Shown here piece by piece: positions 23,158 to 34,128 of a stretch of DNA of 64,000 nt. Position numbers and translations under genes: made by a program. The notes under the pieces were generated by a model, which worked only from the letters and a program-made list of their open reading frames with translations, searched no databases and had not been told where the DNA came from. Origin of the DNA: Mesostigma viride. Lineage: Eukaryota > Streptophyta > Mesostigmatophyceae > Mesostigmatales > Mesostigmataceae. The stretch is taken from positions 3,362,534 through 3,426,533 of the forward strand of contig RPFO01000104.1 in assembly GCA_009746045.1 (NCBI GenBank), read 5' to 3'. Each line of letters opens with the position of its first letter. Within the stretch, counting starts at the first letter, position 1.

Positions 23158-24757
23158 TGATGAGTTGAGTTGAGTTGAGTTGAGTTGAGTTGAGTTGAGT
23201 TGAGTTGAGTTGAGTTGAGTTGAGTTGAGTTGAGTTGAGTTGAGTTGAGTTGAGTTGCGTTGAGTTGAGTTGAGTTGAGTACGTTGAGTTGAGTTGAGTT
23301 GAGTTGAGTTGAGTTGAGTTGAGTTGAGTTGAGTTGAGTTGAGTTGAGTTGAGTTGAGTTGAGTTGAGTTGAGTTGAGTTGAGTTGAGTTGAGTTGAGTT
23401 GAGTTGAGTTGAGTTGAGTTGAGTTGAGTTGAGTTGAGTTGCGTTGAGTTGAGTTGAGTTGAGTTGAGGAGTTGAGTTGAGTTGAGGAGTTGAGTTGAGT
23501 TGAGTTGAGTTGAGTTGAGTTGAGTTGAGTTGAGTTGAGTTGAGTTGAGTTGAGTTGAGTTGAGTTGAGTTGAGTTGAGTTGAGTTGAGTTGAGTTGAGT
23601 TGAGTTGAGTTGAGTTGAGTTGAGTTGAGTTGAGTTGAGTTGAGTTGACTTGCTCAAGTTGAGTTGAGCTGAGTTGAGTTGAGTTGAGTTGAGTTGAGTT
23701 GAGTTGAGTTGAGTTGAGTTGAGTTGAGTTGAGTTGAGTTGAGTTGAGTTGAGTTGAGTTGAGTTGAGTTGAGTTGAGTTGAGTTGAGTTGAGTTGAGTT
23801 GAGTTGAGTTGCGTTGAGTTGAGTTGAGTTGAGTTGAGTTGAGGAGTTGAGTTGAGTTGAGGAGTTGAGTTGAGTTGAGTTGAGTTGAGTTGAGTTGAGT
23901 TGAGTTGAGTTGAGTTGAGTTGAGTTGAGTTGAGTTGAGTTGAGTTGAGTTGAGTTGAGTTGAGTTGAGTTGAGTTGAGTTGAGTTGAGTTGAGTTGAGT
24001 TGAGTTGAGTTGAGTTGAGTTGAGTTGAGTTGAGTTGAGTTGAGTTGAGTTGAGTTGAGTTGAGTTGACTTGCTCAAGTTGAGTTGAGCTGAGTTGAGTT
24101 GAGTTGAGTTGAGTTGAGTTGAGTTGAGTTGAGTTGAGTTGAGTTGAGTTGAGTTGAGTTGAGTTGAGTTGAGTTGAGTTGAGTTGAGTTGAGTTGAGTT
24201 GAGTTGAGTTGAGTTGAGTTGAGTTGAGTTGAGTTGAGTTGAGTTGAGTTGAGTTGAGTCGAGTTGTCAGAGTTGAGTTGAGTTGAGTTGAGTTGAGTTG
24301 AGTTGAGTTGAGTTGAGTTGAGCTGAGTTGAGTTGAGTTGAGTTGAGTTGAGTTGAGTTGAGTTGAGTTGAGTTGAGTTGAGTTGAGTTGAGTTGAGTTG
24401 AGTTGAGTTGAGTTGAGTTGAGTTGAGTTGAGTTGAGTTGAGTTGAGTTGAGTTGAGTTGAGTTGAGTTGAGTTGAGTTGAGTTGAGTTGAGTTGAGTTG
24501 AGTTGAGTTGAGTTGAGTTGAGTTGAGTTGAGTTGAGTTGAGTTGAGTTGAGTTGAGTTGAGTTGAGTTGAGTTGAGTTGAGTTGAGTTGAGTTGAGTTG
24601 AGTTGAGTTGAGTTGAGTTGAGTTGAGTTGCTCAAGTTGAGTTGAGTTGCTCAAGTTGAGTTGAGTTGAGTTGAGTTGAGTTGAGTTGAGTTGACTTGAG
24701 TTGAGTCGAGTTGAGTTGAGTTGAGTTGAGTTGAGTTGAGTTGAGTTGAGTTGAGTT
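23158..24757. repeat. (GTTGA)n pentamer array, about 1.6 kb
   Basis: About 320 GTTGA units with sparse variants. The variant blocks recur: GACTTGCTCAAGTTGAG at about 23646 and 24066, GAGGAGTTGAG pairs at about 23467 and 23842, and GCGTTGAG at about 23441 and 23811. Blocks of roughly 370-420 bp have therefore been duplicated inside the array. The complementary motif (TCAAC)n sits just upstream at 23018-23032 in opposite orientation. The array is followed by four 22-bp GAGTTGAGGTTATTATTCCC-type units (to about 24840). The STQLN reading frames on the - strand are not genes. Confidence 0.96.
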
Positions 24758-25025
24758 TACTATTATACCGAGTTGAGGTTATTATTACCGAGTTGAGGTT
24801 ATTATTCCCGAGTTGAGGTTATTATTCCCGAGTTGAGTTTATGATTATTTAGGCTCAACTCTGCTTTTGGCTATTTGTGGCATTCCTTGGTTAACTTAAC
24901 GGAACGTATGGAAATGTACAACGCCCATTTCCCCTGAAAATTTTCCAGGTTAATAGGTGTACGTTTATTCCAAATATAACCAGTAGTTAATCCCTGCTAA
25001 TCCTAGGGTATCAAGATGTCAGTGG

Positions 25026-26400
25026 CTAAAACGGAGCCTTACTACTAGACCACGGAAGCCACTGGACTTCTAATGGGTTGTCATTGGGCATGTGGGTAAA
25101 GATCCTGTTTTTGCCCATGAGGTCATGAAAGATCTCAAGTGGGCTGGGCTTATCCTGGTCCGCGCCAGGGTCCCAGATTTTGTTTTGTTCATTTGCAACC
25201 ATCCAGTAGCGTCGCATGCCGGAGGTAAATGAAGCGTGAGAGAACCCCAGCTTTGTCGAAAACTGTGCGCCTATTGAACACCACATCATTTCGCACCGTC
25301 CAGATTGTATATAACATGCATGTGCGGAGCCATATCCATGCTTGTTGTGCAAAGGTGAGCTCAAGGCCAGGGGTGCCAGTGATGCCAAAGATAATTGAGC
25401 GGGTAGACACCGGTATGATAGGCTCAGACGTCCAGGCTGCCCATAAACCAATCAACCAGGTCCAAACTCCCTGGAGGTTACACCATAAAAATCGGTGTTC
25501 CACCGTTTCATTGGGGTTGGTACATAAACATGTGGGAGGGTGTTGAAATCGCCGGTGGAGCATCTCCCCGACCCCGATGGACCGGTGCATCAAGAGGTGT
25601 TGTACGTCGGTCGCGCGGCGATCGATCAGCGGGTGGTCAGCGGCAAGGGTGATGTTGCGGACCCAGGTGTGGCAAGGCCACTCAGTAGCGCCCCAGCGTG
25701 TCCGTCCGGGGTGGAATTGATGGTTTTTATGCAGGAGCATTGTGTAGCCCCACTCTGCCGTGTACTCGTAAAGGCCTTTTACAATTCTGCTGTCACCCTG
25801 ATTTAGCACCCAGCCAAATTCCACTGGATCCAATGACAACATGTCCAGGCGGGTTGATCCCACATGTAGCCAAATAATAGCAGCGTTGGGAAGGTTGGGG
25901 TTGGGTTGGTATACACATGATTGTTCAAGGGACCAAGGTACAACCCGAATCCGGTGGCATAGTTGGGTGGGGAGGAACACAACTGCAGTTGTAAGTTGAG
26001 CCAGACAGCCGTTACGGCCGCTCAGCGGCGCCAGTAATTGAACGTGCAGGGTTCCAGGGGGGAGTTTTGCGATCACCTTCCCCGAGCATGTTGCGGTCGT
26101 GCTGTATGGACAAAAGCAGCACCATTCACCAGCTTTATAGGGGGCACGGGGAGAAGTCATGAGTGTGTGCCAGCGGGGGGGTATGGCTTGTACTAGCGCG
26201 GCCCAGGCAGCATAAGTAGGCATATTGGGGACCCAGGCAGCCAATTCGTCCCCGGAAATCCTATTTATTAATTTAGCAACCTGACGCAATCCCGCACTAT
26301 CCAAGGCCGCCTCGCGGCATCGCGGAGTACCCCGCCAATCCAAAACAACCGGAATCACTGACCACCAATCCGCGCGAAGCAACCAGCGAGGGAGCGAAGC
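25026..26400 (-). pseudogene. LINE C-terminal fragment with zinc-binding domain
   Basis: A single - strand frame (about 26400 to 25195) encodes the region after the reverse transcriptase of an L1-type element. It includes RRFQHPPTCLCTNPNETVEH and RFLWC, a C-x-C...H-x4-C knuckle, followed by W-rich text and TIWTVRNDVVFNRR, which is the usual zf-RVT ending. A one-base shift near 25200 moves the tail into another frame that ends at 25026. No reverse-transcriptase or endonuclease domain is present upstream, so this is a 5'-truncated copy, as is typical of LINE insertions. Confidence 0.7.
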
Positions 26401-26495
26401 GAGCGAGCGGCCGCGCCAGCGGCCTGCGCGCAGCGCACAGCGAGCGAGCACCGTACTGCGCACCAATCCGCGAGCGAAGCGAGCACCGTACTATT

Positions 26496-26575
26496 CCAGC
26501 GGGCAGCGGGCAGCGGGCAGCGGGCAGCGGGCAGCGGGCAGCGGGCAGCGGGCAGCGGGCTGCGGGCAGCGGGGC
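26496..26575. repeat. (GGGCAGC)n 7-bp array
   Basis: About eleven units of GGGCAGC follow a GCGAGCGAAGCGAG-rich palindromic segment (26390-26490). It lies at the 5' edge of the LINE fragment. Confidence 0.88.
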
Positions 26576-26579
26576 GAAG

Positions 26580-29260
26580 TACTGCCAAAAAAAGGGACCC
26601 TGCTTTGGGCTGGGCGGAGCCAGCGGGTTACTCTAGTTTTTATTATTCCCGCGCTGGTTGTCCGACAGGGTTATGTCCAGCAGGAATAGTTGGTGTTCTA
26701 CTTTTTGAGACTATATCGATGTGCACATGTGGTTTGGCTAAGCTTAGCCGCCTAGCGGCTAAGCTTAGGTAAGGTTTACGAAACATTTCAAACTTTTCAT
26801 TAAAATTATATTAAAATATTTAAGCGCGACGCACAGCGTCTCCACAGACATTTTTCTACCTACAAAAGTCATACAATGTTAATCATGATTCTGGCGCTGT
26901 CACAAGGTCCGGCCAGCGACTTGGGCCGGAAATGCGCGGACTACACAAAGTAATTTGGCACACGGCCACGTCCAGGCTGTTTGGGATCATAAAAAGACTT
27001 TCCTCACGTGACTTAGTGTTTTCCTGTTGACATCATGCCCATTTAATATTAATGCTGCTGTTACCCTGCTCATGACCATGCCCTGAATTCCATTCTTTGG
27101 TGACTTAGTGTTTTCTTGTTTAGGGGCTGGCATGCATGCGTTGCCGTTGACATGGCATGGATGAAAAACGCCAAGAAGAGTATATGGCCCCGCTGCCACC
27201 AAAAAGCACCTGGTTGATCAACCAAGGGGATAGCCTGCACAGTGAGACACAAACACAGCAGACCCAGCAAAGCAAAATTCAGGTTGTAAGCGAGTGGAGA
27301 TTACAAGCAAAATTCAGGTTGTAAACGAGTGGAGATTACTTTTGACATGCTTGATGAAGCAATATATAACACACCTTCCTATTGTCACACCTTCTATAAA
27401 CAAATAGTTGATTGATCACCTTATACACCACGTAAACATGCTAGCAGACGCGCTCTTCAGTCCAGTGAAAATCCACGTGCGAAGCAAGTCAGCTTACGCA
27501 GAAAGCACCATGAATGTAAATGACGCCCCAAACCCGTGACCAGGCAAGCATCCAGAGGGGCTTTCCAAGCCCAGTATATTCCAGAAAAAAGCATCACAGA
27601 TCCTTGGGCAACGGACGTTAACGGACATTCGAAGGACCATGAAGATGGTGTCCTGCACGGCTAAGAAAATAAAACGCTACGCTACGCTATGTCTTTGCTG
27701 CGACTAGGTGGATTCGGCGAAAAGGAAAGAACGCAACCATGAAAATGCATCAGAAAGAGAGCAGGTAGTACCCCGGTAGGTAGTACGCCTCACCATCGGC
27801 ATCGCCAGTTACGTCCCGTGGCAAAAAATCCAGCGTTCTTTCCAATATGATGACACCAGAAACTCGTCGGCCCCACCCCACGCCTTCCACGAACAGCAAA
27901 CTGATTTTACTAGGCACCCAGTACGTAAAGCAATTAAGCATGATACTACAATACCTAAATCTACAACGACATTCCATTTCCAGGTCGCCATAGCGACGCG
28001 GACCTCTCCCACGCAGGTATCACTTTGACGTACCTCCAGCTCAGAAAATTTCGTACTTGCTCTTCAAACATAAAATTTTGACGTATAAAACCATGGCTGC
28101 GCATTCCCCATCCCAATTTTCTAGCGTACGTTTCCTGCCATCGCCAGCCAGCAAATTGCTCGTGGAGCACGTCACTTTGTTTTTCGTCCGGCGGCGTGGC
28201 CTGCGGCTGCGTCGTTTCGGTGGTGTTATCGATTTCGGGTCGTTTTGTGACCGTTGGGGCCGAAGGCCGTTTGTTTTCCGTAGTTTGCTTGTTTTGGATT
28301 GGTTGTTTATGTGTAGTATTTTGTAGTATTTTGGACGGACGACCCGAGCCACTAACTTAGCGGGTTTATCGCGGCCGTTGGATCCATCATCGGACGCTCC
28401 AGATTGTCGGAGGCTAACGTTTTAACTTTTTTCATTTTGCCTTCGTATATGGATTCCCTGATTTGGGATTCCGTAACTACCAATGAGAGCCACAATCATA
28501 ACGCTCTCGTCGGGCTCACCGGCGCGGGACCGAAGAATACACTCAACTCTCAACGGGCTCACCCGCCTAACCGAACAGGACTGTCTCGAGTTCGATTCCC
28601 CAGCAGAGAATCTTTAGTACTACTTGCAGCTGTGACACGAGGCGATTTCAAGACACCGTGGCATTGCGAATCTGCTGACTTCATGAAGTAGATTCCACAA
28701 TGGAAACGGACCATCCGAAAAGTAAAAAAGTTATAGGTGTGGAGAATGGAGCGTTGGATCCTGGATCCAACGGACATAGTTAGACGGATACGCCATAAAG
28801 TCGGTCGGGTACGTAATGACAAATTGACAATGCCGCCCAACAAACAGCTGGTCCGGCCGTGCGGTCACGTGTCATTCATCGCTCGCGCTCGTGTGCAGTC
28901 ACTGCTTCACTGATCACTACGGACCGCAGGTCCAATAAAATATTCAGCACAACGGGCAGCGGTGGCCAACTGGCCATCGACAAATAGACTTGCGTATGGA
29001 TATACGATGGCACTCATGGCTGCCACTCATGCAGCCGGATGCATATTGCACCCCCAGTTGGCGCGATTACATATTATCCTAATCAACTTTTATATCGATT
29101 CCGAGTGATGAATTAATTTGTTAACATCGCCGGGCCGGGGTGGCAAATGGACTGTAGCGCCAGCCTAGCAGCTGATAACACGTACACGATTTTTTCGGGA
29201 TCATCAATATTCACGCCAGCTGACTAGTCAATTATCATATGCATGTAGTCGGTAACTTAC
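26580..29260. other. region without recognised genes; contains inverted repeat
   Basis: No conserved protein was found. At 26643-26675 lies a solo TIR-like end. Segments 28376-28441 and 28700-28775 form an imperfect inverted pair (CGTTGGATCC, ACGCTCCA, AACTTTTTT). Between them, 28515-28550 resembles the right end of the element at 23017 (CACCGGCGCGGGA, ACTCAACTC). Minus-strand frames at 27750-28352 are open but unrecognised and could be a small gene with introns. The tafazzin promoter should lie at the right end. Confidence 0.35.
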
Positions 29261-31234
29261 ATGGCCGAATCCGTTGCGCACGTCCAGACGGGCACGCGGC
29301 GAACGCCCGTCGAGAGAAGGGCGGCGGGCATTCGTGGCTTGCTTGCGGATTTGCGCGAGGTGCGAGTCGAGCACCGGCGGGTTATCCGTGCTGCAATGAT
29401 CGCTCATTATCACTTTCGCGCGCTCGGGGTTCATCGGGTTTTCAAGGATAACGAGGTCGTCATTCGGCTTTGCGCAAATGTTGGTGCTTGCAAAAAAATT
29501 GTTAAAAAGACGCGGGCTTTTCTAGGATCAGTTCTACAGGACAAGACCGCCGGCATGCTCGACGTCGCGGGCGATTTGCCGTCATCTAATTCGTCTGATC
29601 ACCTGCAGGCCACCGCGACTAGATCTGAGGTCCTTCAACTGAGCACAATGTCGTCCGATCTGGAGGACGCTGCCCAGGCGGTTGGTGACGGCGGCTCCCT
29701 AATTGAAACGGTAACCATCGGAATCCTGGGCTCCCTTTCCCTTCTTTTCATGAACCAGCTCAACGACACGCTCGTCGTCGGGCGGGAGAGAATGCACGAC
29801 GCGATCCTGCGCCGATGGCCCGGCCAGGCGCTAATCACCGTGAGCAACCACGTGGCGTCCCTGGACGACCCGCTCATCACCTCGGTGCTCATCCCCAGGG
29901 AGACGCTCACCGACGCCCGTTACGCCCGCTGGCTGCTTTGCGCCACCGACCGCTGCTTCCAGAATCGTCTCCAGTCCTGCCTCGTGCGCTTGGGGAAGGT
30001 CCTCCCTATCGAGCGTGGGGCGGGCCTCGAACAAGACGGAATGCGGTGGGCCATCGGACGGCTACGCCAGGGGGACTGGGTGCACATTTTCCCCGAGGGC
30101 CGACGATCGAGGGATGGCGGCCAGAAGCTGGGACCGATGCGGCGGGGTATCGGCCGTCTTGTCTCTGACCTCGACACACCTCCCCTGATCATCCCATTCG
30201 TCCACACGGGCATGCAGGCCATCCAGCCAGTGGGCGCCTCGCTCCTCTCCGCGGGGCACAAGGTGACGGTGCTCGTGGGCGACCCGGTGGATGTGTCCGA
30301 CCTGATGGCCACGTACACTAGGGAAAACCGCCAGGTGGCGCCCAGGGAGCTGATCGCGGCGGTGAGTGACCGCGTGGGCGCGGCGCTATCCCGACTGCAT
30401 GCCGAGGTCCAGGCCCTGCACACGCTGCATGTTGTGCAGGGCGAGCTGCGATATGAAGAAGGAAACGACGCGCCCGCAGCGGCGGCGGCGGCGCTGAAAG
30501 CATTTTACCGAGAAGCCGACAGAAAAGGGTCGACGGCGGAGAAGCCAGAGCAGGCAGGGACTCCCTTAGCACCACTCGTTATCCGTCACCAGCCTGGGCC
30601 CCAGGACAACTTGGAGCTGGTGGGCGACAACTTAACCATTATGGGCGGTAGTGAGAGCCTGACATACAACGGGTTGATCCCCCCATATTCTGACCGCTCG
30701 GCCACCCCTGGCATTGGTGCTGAACGCAATAATGCTTACTTCTATGACAATGCGCGTTCCGTGTGGCGGCTGGCAGCCATGGCCGTGCCCCAATGTTGGC
30801 TGCCGCCTGTGCCTAGGAGCCATCATGTGGTACAAGTCGACGATGGTGGTGGTGCCCCTGCAGGGCCGGCTGAGACACGTCACCTGGTTCATTCTTCCTC
30901 CGCGTCATCCTCATCAACAGCCAGGTCTGCAATGCGGGCGCCAGATCTGTCGTCGGATGTGCCGGCAGGATCCAACTCATCCAAGTACGAAGGCTTGCCG
31001 TGTGACACGACTGGTGACGCTGGTCTTGGCTGGCACAGCCATGATGGTGGCCATGGCATGTGCAGCCTTGGTGATGATGGTAATAGTGGTGGCGGCATCG
31101 GCGCCGGTGACCCTTGTGACCACCTGGCAAGCGATGCGGTGGCATCCATGCGTCGCGCGTCGGCCGGCGCGCGCCAGCTGAGCCTGCAGCACATGTGTGG
31201 GTTTGCGGCGGCGGGGGTGGTGATGTACGTATGA
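29261..31234 (+). CDS. TAZ: tafazzin-like lysophospholipid acyltransferase, intronless
   Basis: Predicted acyltransferase of 657 residues that transfers acyl chains between phospholipids, probably in cardiolipin remodelling at mitochondrial membranes. The domain spans about residues 145-400. A hydrophobic anchor (IETVTIGILGSLSLLFMNQL, from 148) precedes the HX4D catalytic motif NHVASLDD (His197, Asp202). Then follow LLCATDRCF, GKVLPIERG, GDWVHIFPEGRRSRDGG (Phe277 starts FPEG), RRGIGRL and PFVHTGMQAIQPVGAS. These read almost word for word like plant tafazzin. Residues 1-140 and the last 220 or so are extra; the tail is Ser/Gly/Ala-rich and unconserved. Tafazzins are usually 260-450 residues. 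The absence of introns, against seven to ten in the neighbours, may mean a retrogene. The start is the first ATG in frame; an internal start nearer 29650 is possible. Confidence 0.9.
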   Translation: MAESVAHVQTGTRRTPVERRAAGIRGLLADLREVRVEHRRVIRAAMIAHYHFRALGVHRVFKDNEVVIRLCANVGACKKIVKKTRAFLGSVLQDKTAGMLDVAGDLPSSNSSDHLQATATRSEVLQLSTMSSDLEDAAQAVGDGGSLIETVTIGILGSLSLLFMNQLNDTLVVGRERMHDAILRRWPGQALITVSNHVASLDDPLITSVLIPRETLTDARYARWLLCATDRCFQNRLQSCLVRLGKVLPIERGAGLEQDGMRWAIGRLRQGDWVHIFPEGRRSRDGGQKLGPMRRGIGRLVSDLDTPPLIIPFVHTGMQAIQPVGASLLSAGHKVTVLVGDPVDVSDLMATYTRENRQVAPRELIAAVSDRVGAALSRLHAEVQALHTLHVVQGELRYEEGNDAPAAAAAALKAFYREADRKGSTAEKPEQAGTPLAPLVIRHQPGPQDNLELVGDNLTIMGGSESLTYNGLIPPYSDRSATPGIGAERNNAYFYDNARSVWRLAAMAVPQCWLPPVPRSHHVVQVDDGGGAPAGPAETRHLVHSSSASSSSTARSAMRAPDLSSDVPAGSNSSKYEGLPCDTTGDAGLGWHSHDGGHGMCSLGDDGNSGGGIGAGDPCDHLASDAVASMRRASAGARQLSLQHMCGFAAAGVVMYV

Positions 31235-31666
31235 CTGCCACGCGAAGACGGGGGCTGCTTGGAGCCATGCAGCGACTGCGGGCACTGAGCATGCAGTGAC
31301 TCAGTCTGCGGCCGGTGATTATACTTATTCGATACTCAGTATCTATAGTATTTATGGCCGGTGCTATATGATGAAATATGTACTGTTTATTCTTGGCACA
31401 CTTTGCGCGTGCAACGATTTATAAAGTAGATTGTAGACGTAGAATTCGTGCATGCCTCCCATGCTGGGTCAAGCGCTGGGTCGAGCCACTGTCAGAGCCA
31501 CTGGCTACGATTACTATACCTTATTTAAACTGCGGTTGTCTGGCACTTGCAGGGGCAGCTGGCACTGTCATGCATATTTTTAACAATTGTACTATAGTGT
31601 GATATGTGGGAATAGCAAACAGGGATATCAAAGATTATGGCAGCTAGATTCCAGCTACCATCATTA
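31235..31666. other. tafazzin downstream region
   Basis: AT-rich 3' flank with no recognisable gene or repeat. The end of the tafazzin transcript is probably here. Confidence 0.4.
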
Positions 31667-32402
31667 ATTAATTAAACTCGTGCCGAGTCCCGTTGGGGAG
31701 TCACAGAGCACCGGAGTGCTTTTAATTTCATCCCTGTATGTGCACAACAGGAAGAAAGGGCAGAGATCGACCCCCTTTCTCCTAGTCATGCCAGAGGCAT
31801 GCCACAGCAGCAATCGCGGACACGATAGACGATCCGACATGCTCAAGTTCTGTGGGAGCAATAAGACCCGTGTGAGCTTATCATAACAATAGGAGCGAGG
31901 GCACGTAAGCTGATCATAACCAGGTCGTAGCATGGCTGTACAAGGGCGCTAGCATGGTGTAAGCTAAGGCTATGGCTGGTTGTGGACCGTGCGTTAGCGG
32001 TGCACGTACGTGACTAATTAATTAGTTAATTAATTAATTAATTAATTAATTAATTAATTAATTAATTAATTAAAATCGTGCTCCCGTTGGGGAGTCACGG
32101 AGCACCGAAGTGCTTTTGGGTTGATCACTGCATGTGCACAACAGGAAGAATTAAAGGGCAGAGACCCCCTTTCTCCTTCATGCCAGAGGCATGCCACAGC
32201 AGCAATCGGATCGACATGCCAAAGACGATCCGGCAAGTGCTGTCCGGGTGCAATAAGACCCATGTGAGCATATCATGCATCAGTAACAAGTAGCGTGGGC
32301 AAGTAAACTGATCATAGCCAGGACGTAGCCTGGCTGTACAAGGGCTAAGCTGAGGCTATGGCTGGTTGTGTACCGTGTGTTAGCGGTGCACGTGACTAGG
32401 TA
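31667..32402. repeat. tandem duplication of a 340-bp unit separated by (ATTA)n
   Basis: Copy 1 is about 31667-32011 and copy 2 about 32058-32402. Shared blocks in order are CCCGTTGGGGAGTCAC, GTGCACAACAGGAAGAA, CCCCCTTTCTCCT, ATGCCAGAGGCATGCCACAG, CTGGCTGTACAAGGGC, GGCTATGGCTGGTTGTG and TTAGCGGTGCACGT. A 59-bp (AATT) run lies between them. The CCCGTTGGGGAG block with an ATTAATT flank recurs at 47880-48005. There is no coding capacity. The copies could be LTR-like or MITE-like. Confidence 0.85.
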
Positions 32403-32509
32403 TGGTGGCAAGGCTCATATTAGCAAACATAATTCTAGGCATGGCTGGGCACCATATGGCGGCTGTGACTACCAATGATTACAAGCTAGGGCTATTCTAG
32501 CTAGCCTGC

Positions 32510-32700
32510 AGGGGGCGTCCACATCTTGTGGTTGATCATCATGCAGGTCCCCGCCCCTCCAGTACTCCTTGGGCTTCTGGGGGTCCTGCATGCTTGTGGC
32601 GCAGGTATTCAGGCTACAGGTCGCGTCGCTGCATGCTGCTGCTGAGCGGGGGTCAGGTCGTTGTCCAGCGTCCAGGTGAGACACATCTGGCCCACTATTT
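32510..32700 (-). pseudogene. L1 ORF1p-like fragment, copy 2
   Basis: The - strand reads LTWTLDNDLTPAQQQ (about 32695-32650), then stops, and in another frame PKEYWRGGDLHDD (about 32570). These are the LDDDLxxAQQQ and YWxGG blocks of the ORF1-like copies at 33301 and 17900. It is short, frameshifted and non-functional. Confidence 0.55.
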
Positions 32701-33300
32701 CTAACTCATGGAACCGGTCTGGACAGCCCAAGGCCCACCGTCCCGTAGCACCACTCACATAGCGGCGTTCGTTCTCATCCGTTATGAAGAAACTACGTTC
32801 AGAGAACAGCGATTTATTAGTTAGGCGATAAGTAACTGTTCCTTGGTTGGTATTGCTCGCTCTAGTATTGGGTGCCTGTAACTGAATGACTACATCACTG
32901 GATGTCTGCATCACATGACCATAAATCCTCAGTGGGCATGACATGGGGATGGGGATGCCAGATGGAATGCATCTATCTTCATGCGTCCAGGCATAGTTGT
33001 CTCACTTAATCTAACCCCTAGTTAGCGGGTTGCGGGGCGCCACGGCTCGACCCGCTGTGCTTGCCAAACCTAATTACATGCTTTTCCCCATCTGTCAGAG
33101 GTGGGGAGTGGCGTCTTCCATAACCTCGTGCCACCGCTCCTTGCGGGTCATCTGCCTCCAGATGACTGAAGGAAGCCAGGAGGAAAGTCAAGCATACTTT
33201 AAAAACAAAGCCTCTGTTCTCCACAAAGAATACAACCCACCATCTCTACAATGCCATCTCTACAATACCATCCCTCCTTAAGGAAGCTTTCGAGCAGCAC

Positions 33301-34128
33301 GTGACCCCCCTTGCCACAGATGTGGCGGCAATGGGCGGCACGCTGGCTGCTGAGCTCCCCACCATCACCACCGCCACCTCCACCCTCCTCGCCTCCTCCA
33401 CCGCCACCACCCCCTCCTCCGACGCCATCACCGCCCAGCTCCGCGACATCGACCAGCGTCTTAAGGACAATGCCATCGCTATCGAGGTCTTGCAGAACAC
33501 CGCAGGCCTCACCGCCCAGGTGGTGAAGGACATTGCCGCCAAGCCAGCCCCTGCTGGCCTGGCCGGCGATGCTCCTCCCATCACGACCTGGGCGGACATG
33601 CTTAAGCAGCACACCACCTCCACCACCTCCGCCGTCGCAGCCCAGCTCCAGCGGCAGACGCTTGACCTCCGCGAGGAGGCCGAGCTTGCCAAGCGCAGCC
33701 TCAACGTCATTGTCAAGAATCTCAAGATGGAGGAAGGTGAGAATTCCAAGAAGCTTGCGCGTGCTTTTGAGAGAGAAATCCTTGATCGCATGGGCCTTAC
33801 TGGCGAGATCGAGCTGGTCGCCCACCGCCTTCCCCGCGCGCGGGGTAAGGCAGGGCCGCCCCCGCTCCTTCTCACCTTTATGACCCCGGCGGACAAGATT
33901 TCTTTTCTCAGACGCCGCAAGCGGCTCGAGAAGACTCTCTTCACCCTTGATGACGACTTGACCCTGGCGCAGCAACAACGGCGACGGGAGCTATGGCCGA
34001 CCTACCTCCAGCTCCGGCAGACCTAGGCGGGCCAGCCGGTGTACTGGAAGGGGGCGGCCATCTACGTCGGCCACAAGCCCTGGCAGGCGACCCCCGCGAC
34101 CCCAACGACTCCAGACGCCCCAGCTTAG
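33301..34128 (+). pseudogene. L1 ORF1p-like protein, nearly intact, TAG near the end
   Basis: An open frame of 241 codons encodes a nucleic-acid-binding ORF1 protein of a LINE. A Thr/Ala-rich N-terminus is followed by a helical region (DIDQRLKDNAIAIEVLQN, WADMLKQHTT) and then the RRM-like core: RSLNVIVKNLKMEEGE, FEREILDRMGL, LVAHRLPRARGKAGPP, LLLTFMTPADKISFLRRRKR and FTLDDDLTLAQQQRRREL. The frame then meets TAG (34024-34026), but the same frame goes on with AGQPVYWKGAAIYVGHKPWQ and ends at TAG 34126-34128. That downstream text is the family's normal C-terminus. The TAG therefore looks like a nonsense mutation. No reverse transcriptase follows. Confidence 0.65.

Noticed and set aside
28580-28600. 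tRNA gene suggested by GTTCGATTCCCC
   Set aside because: No A-box at the right distance, no acceptor stem, and the T-stem does not pair.
33199-33978. 259-codon ORF on the - strand
   Set aside because: It is the antisense shadow of the ORF1-like frame at 33301-34128, which has family motifs; the - strand product is Gly-rich and matches nothing.
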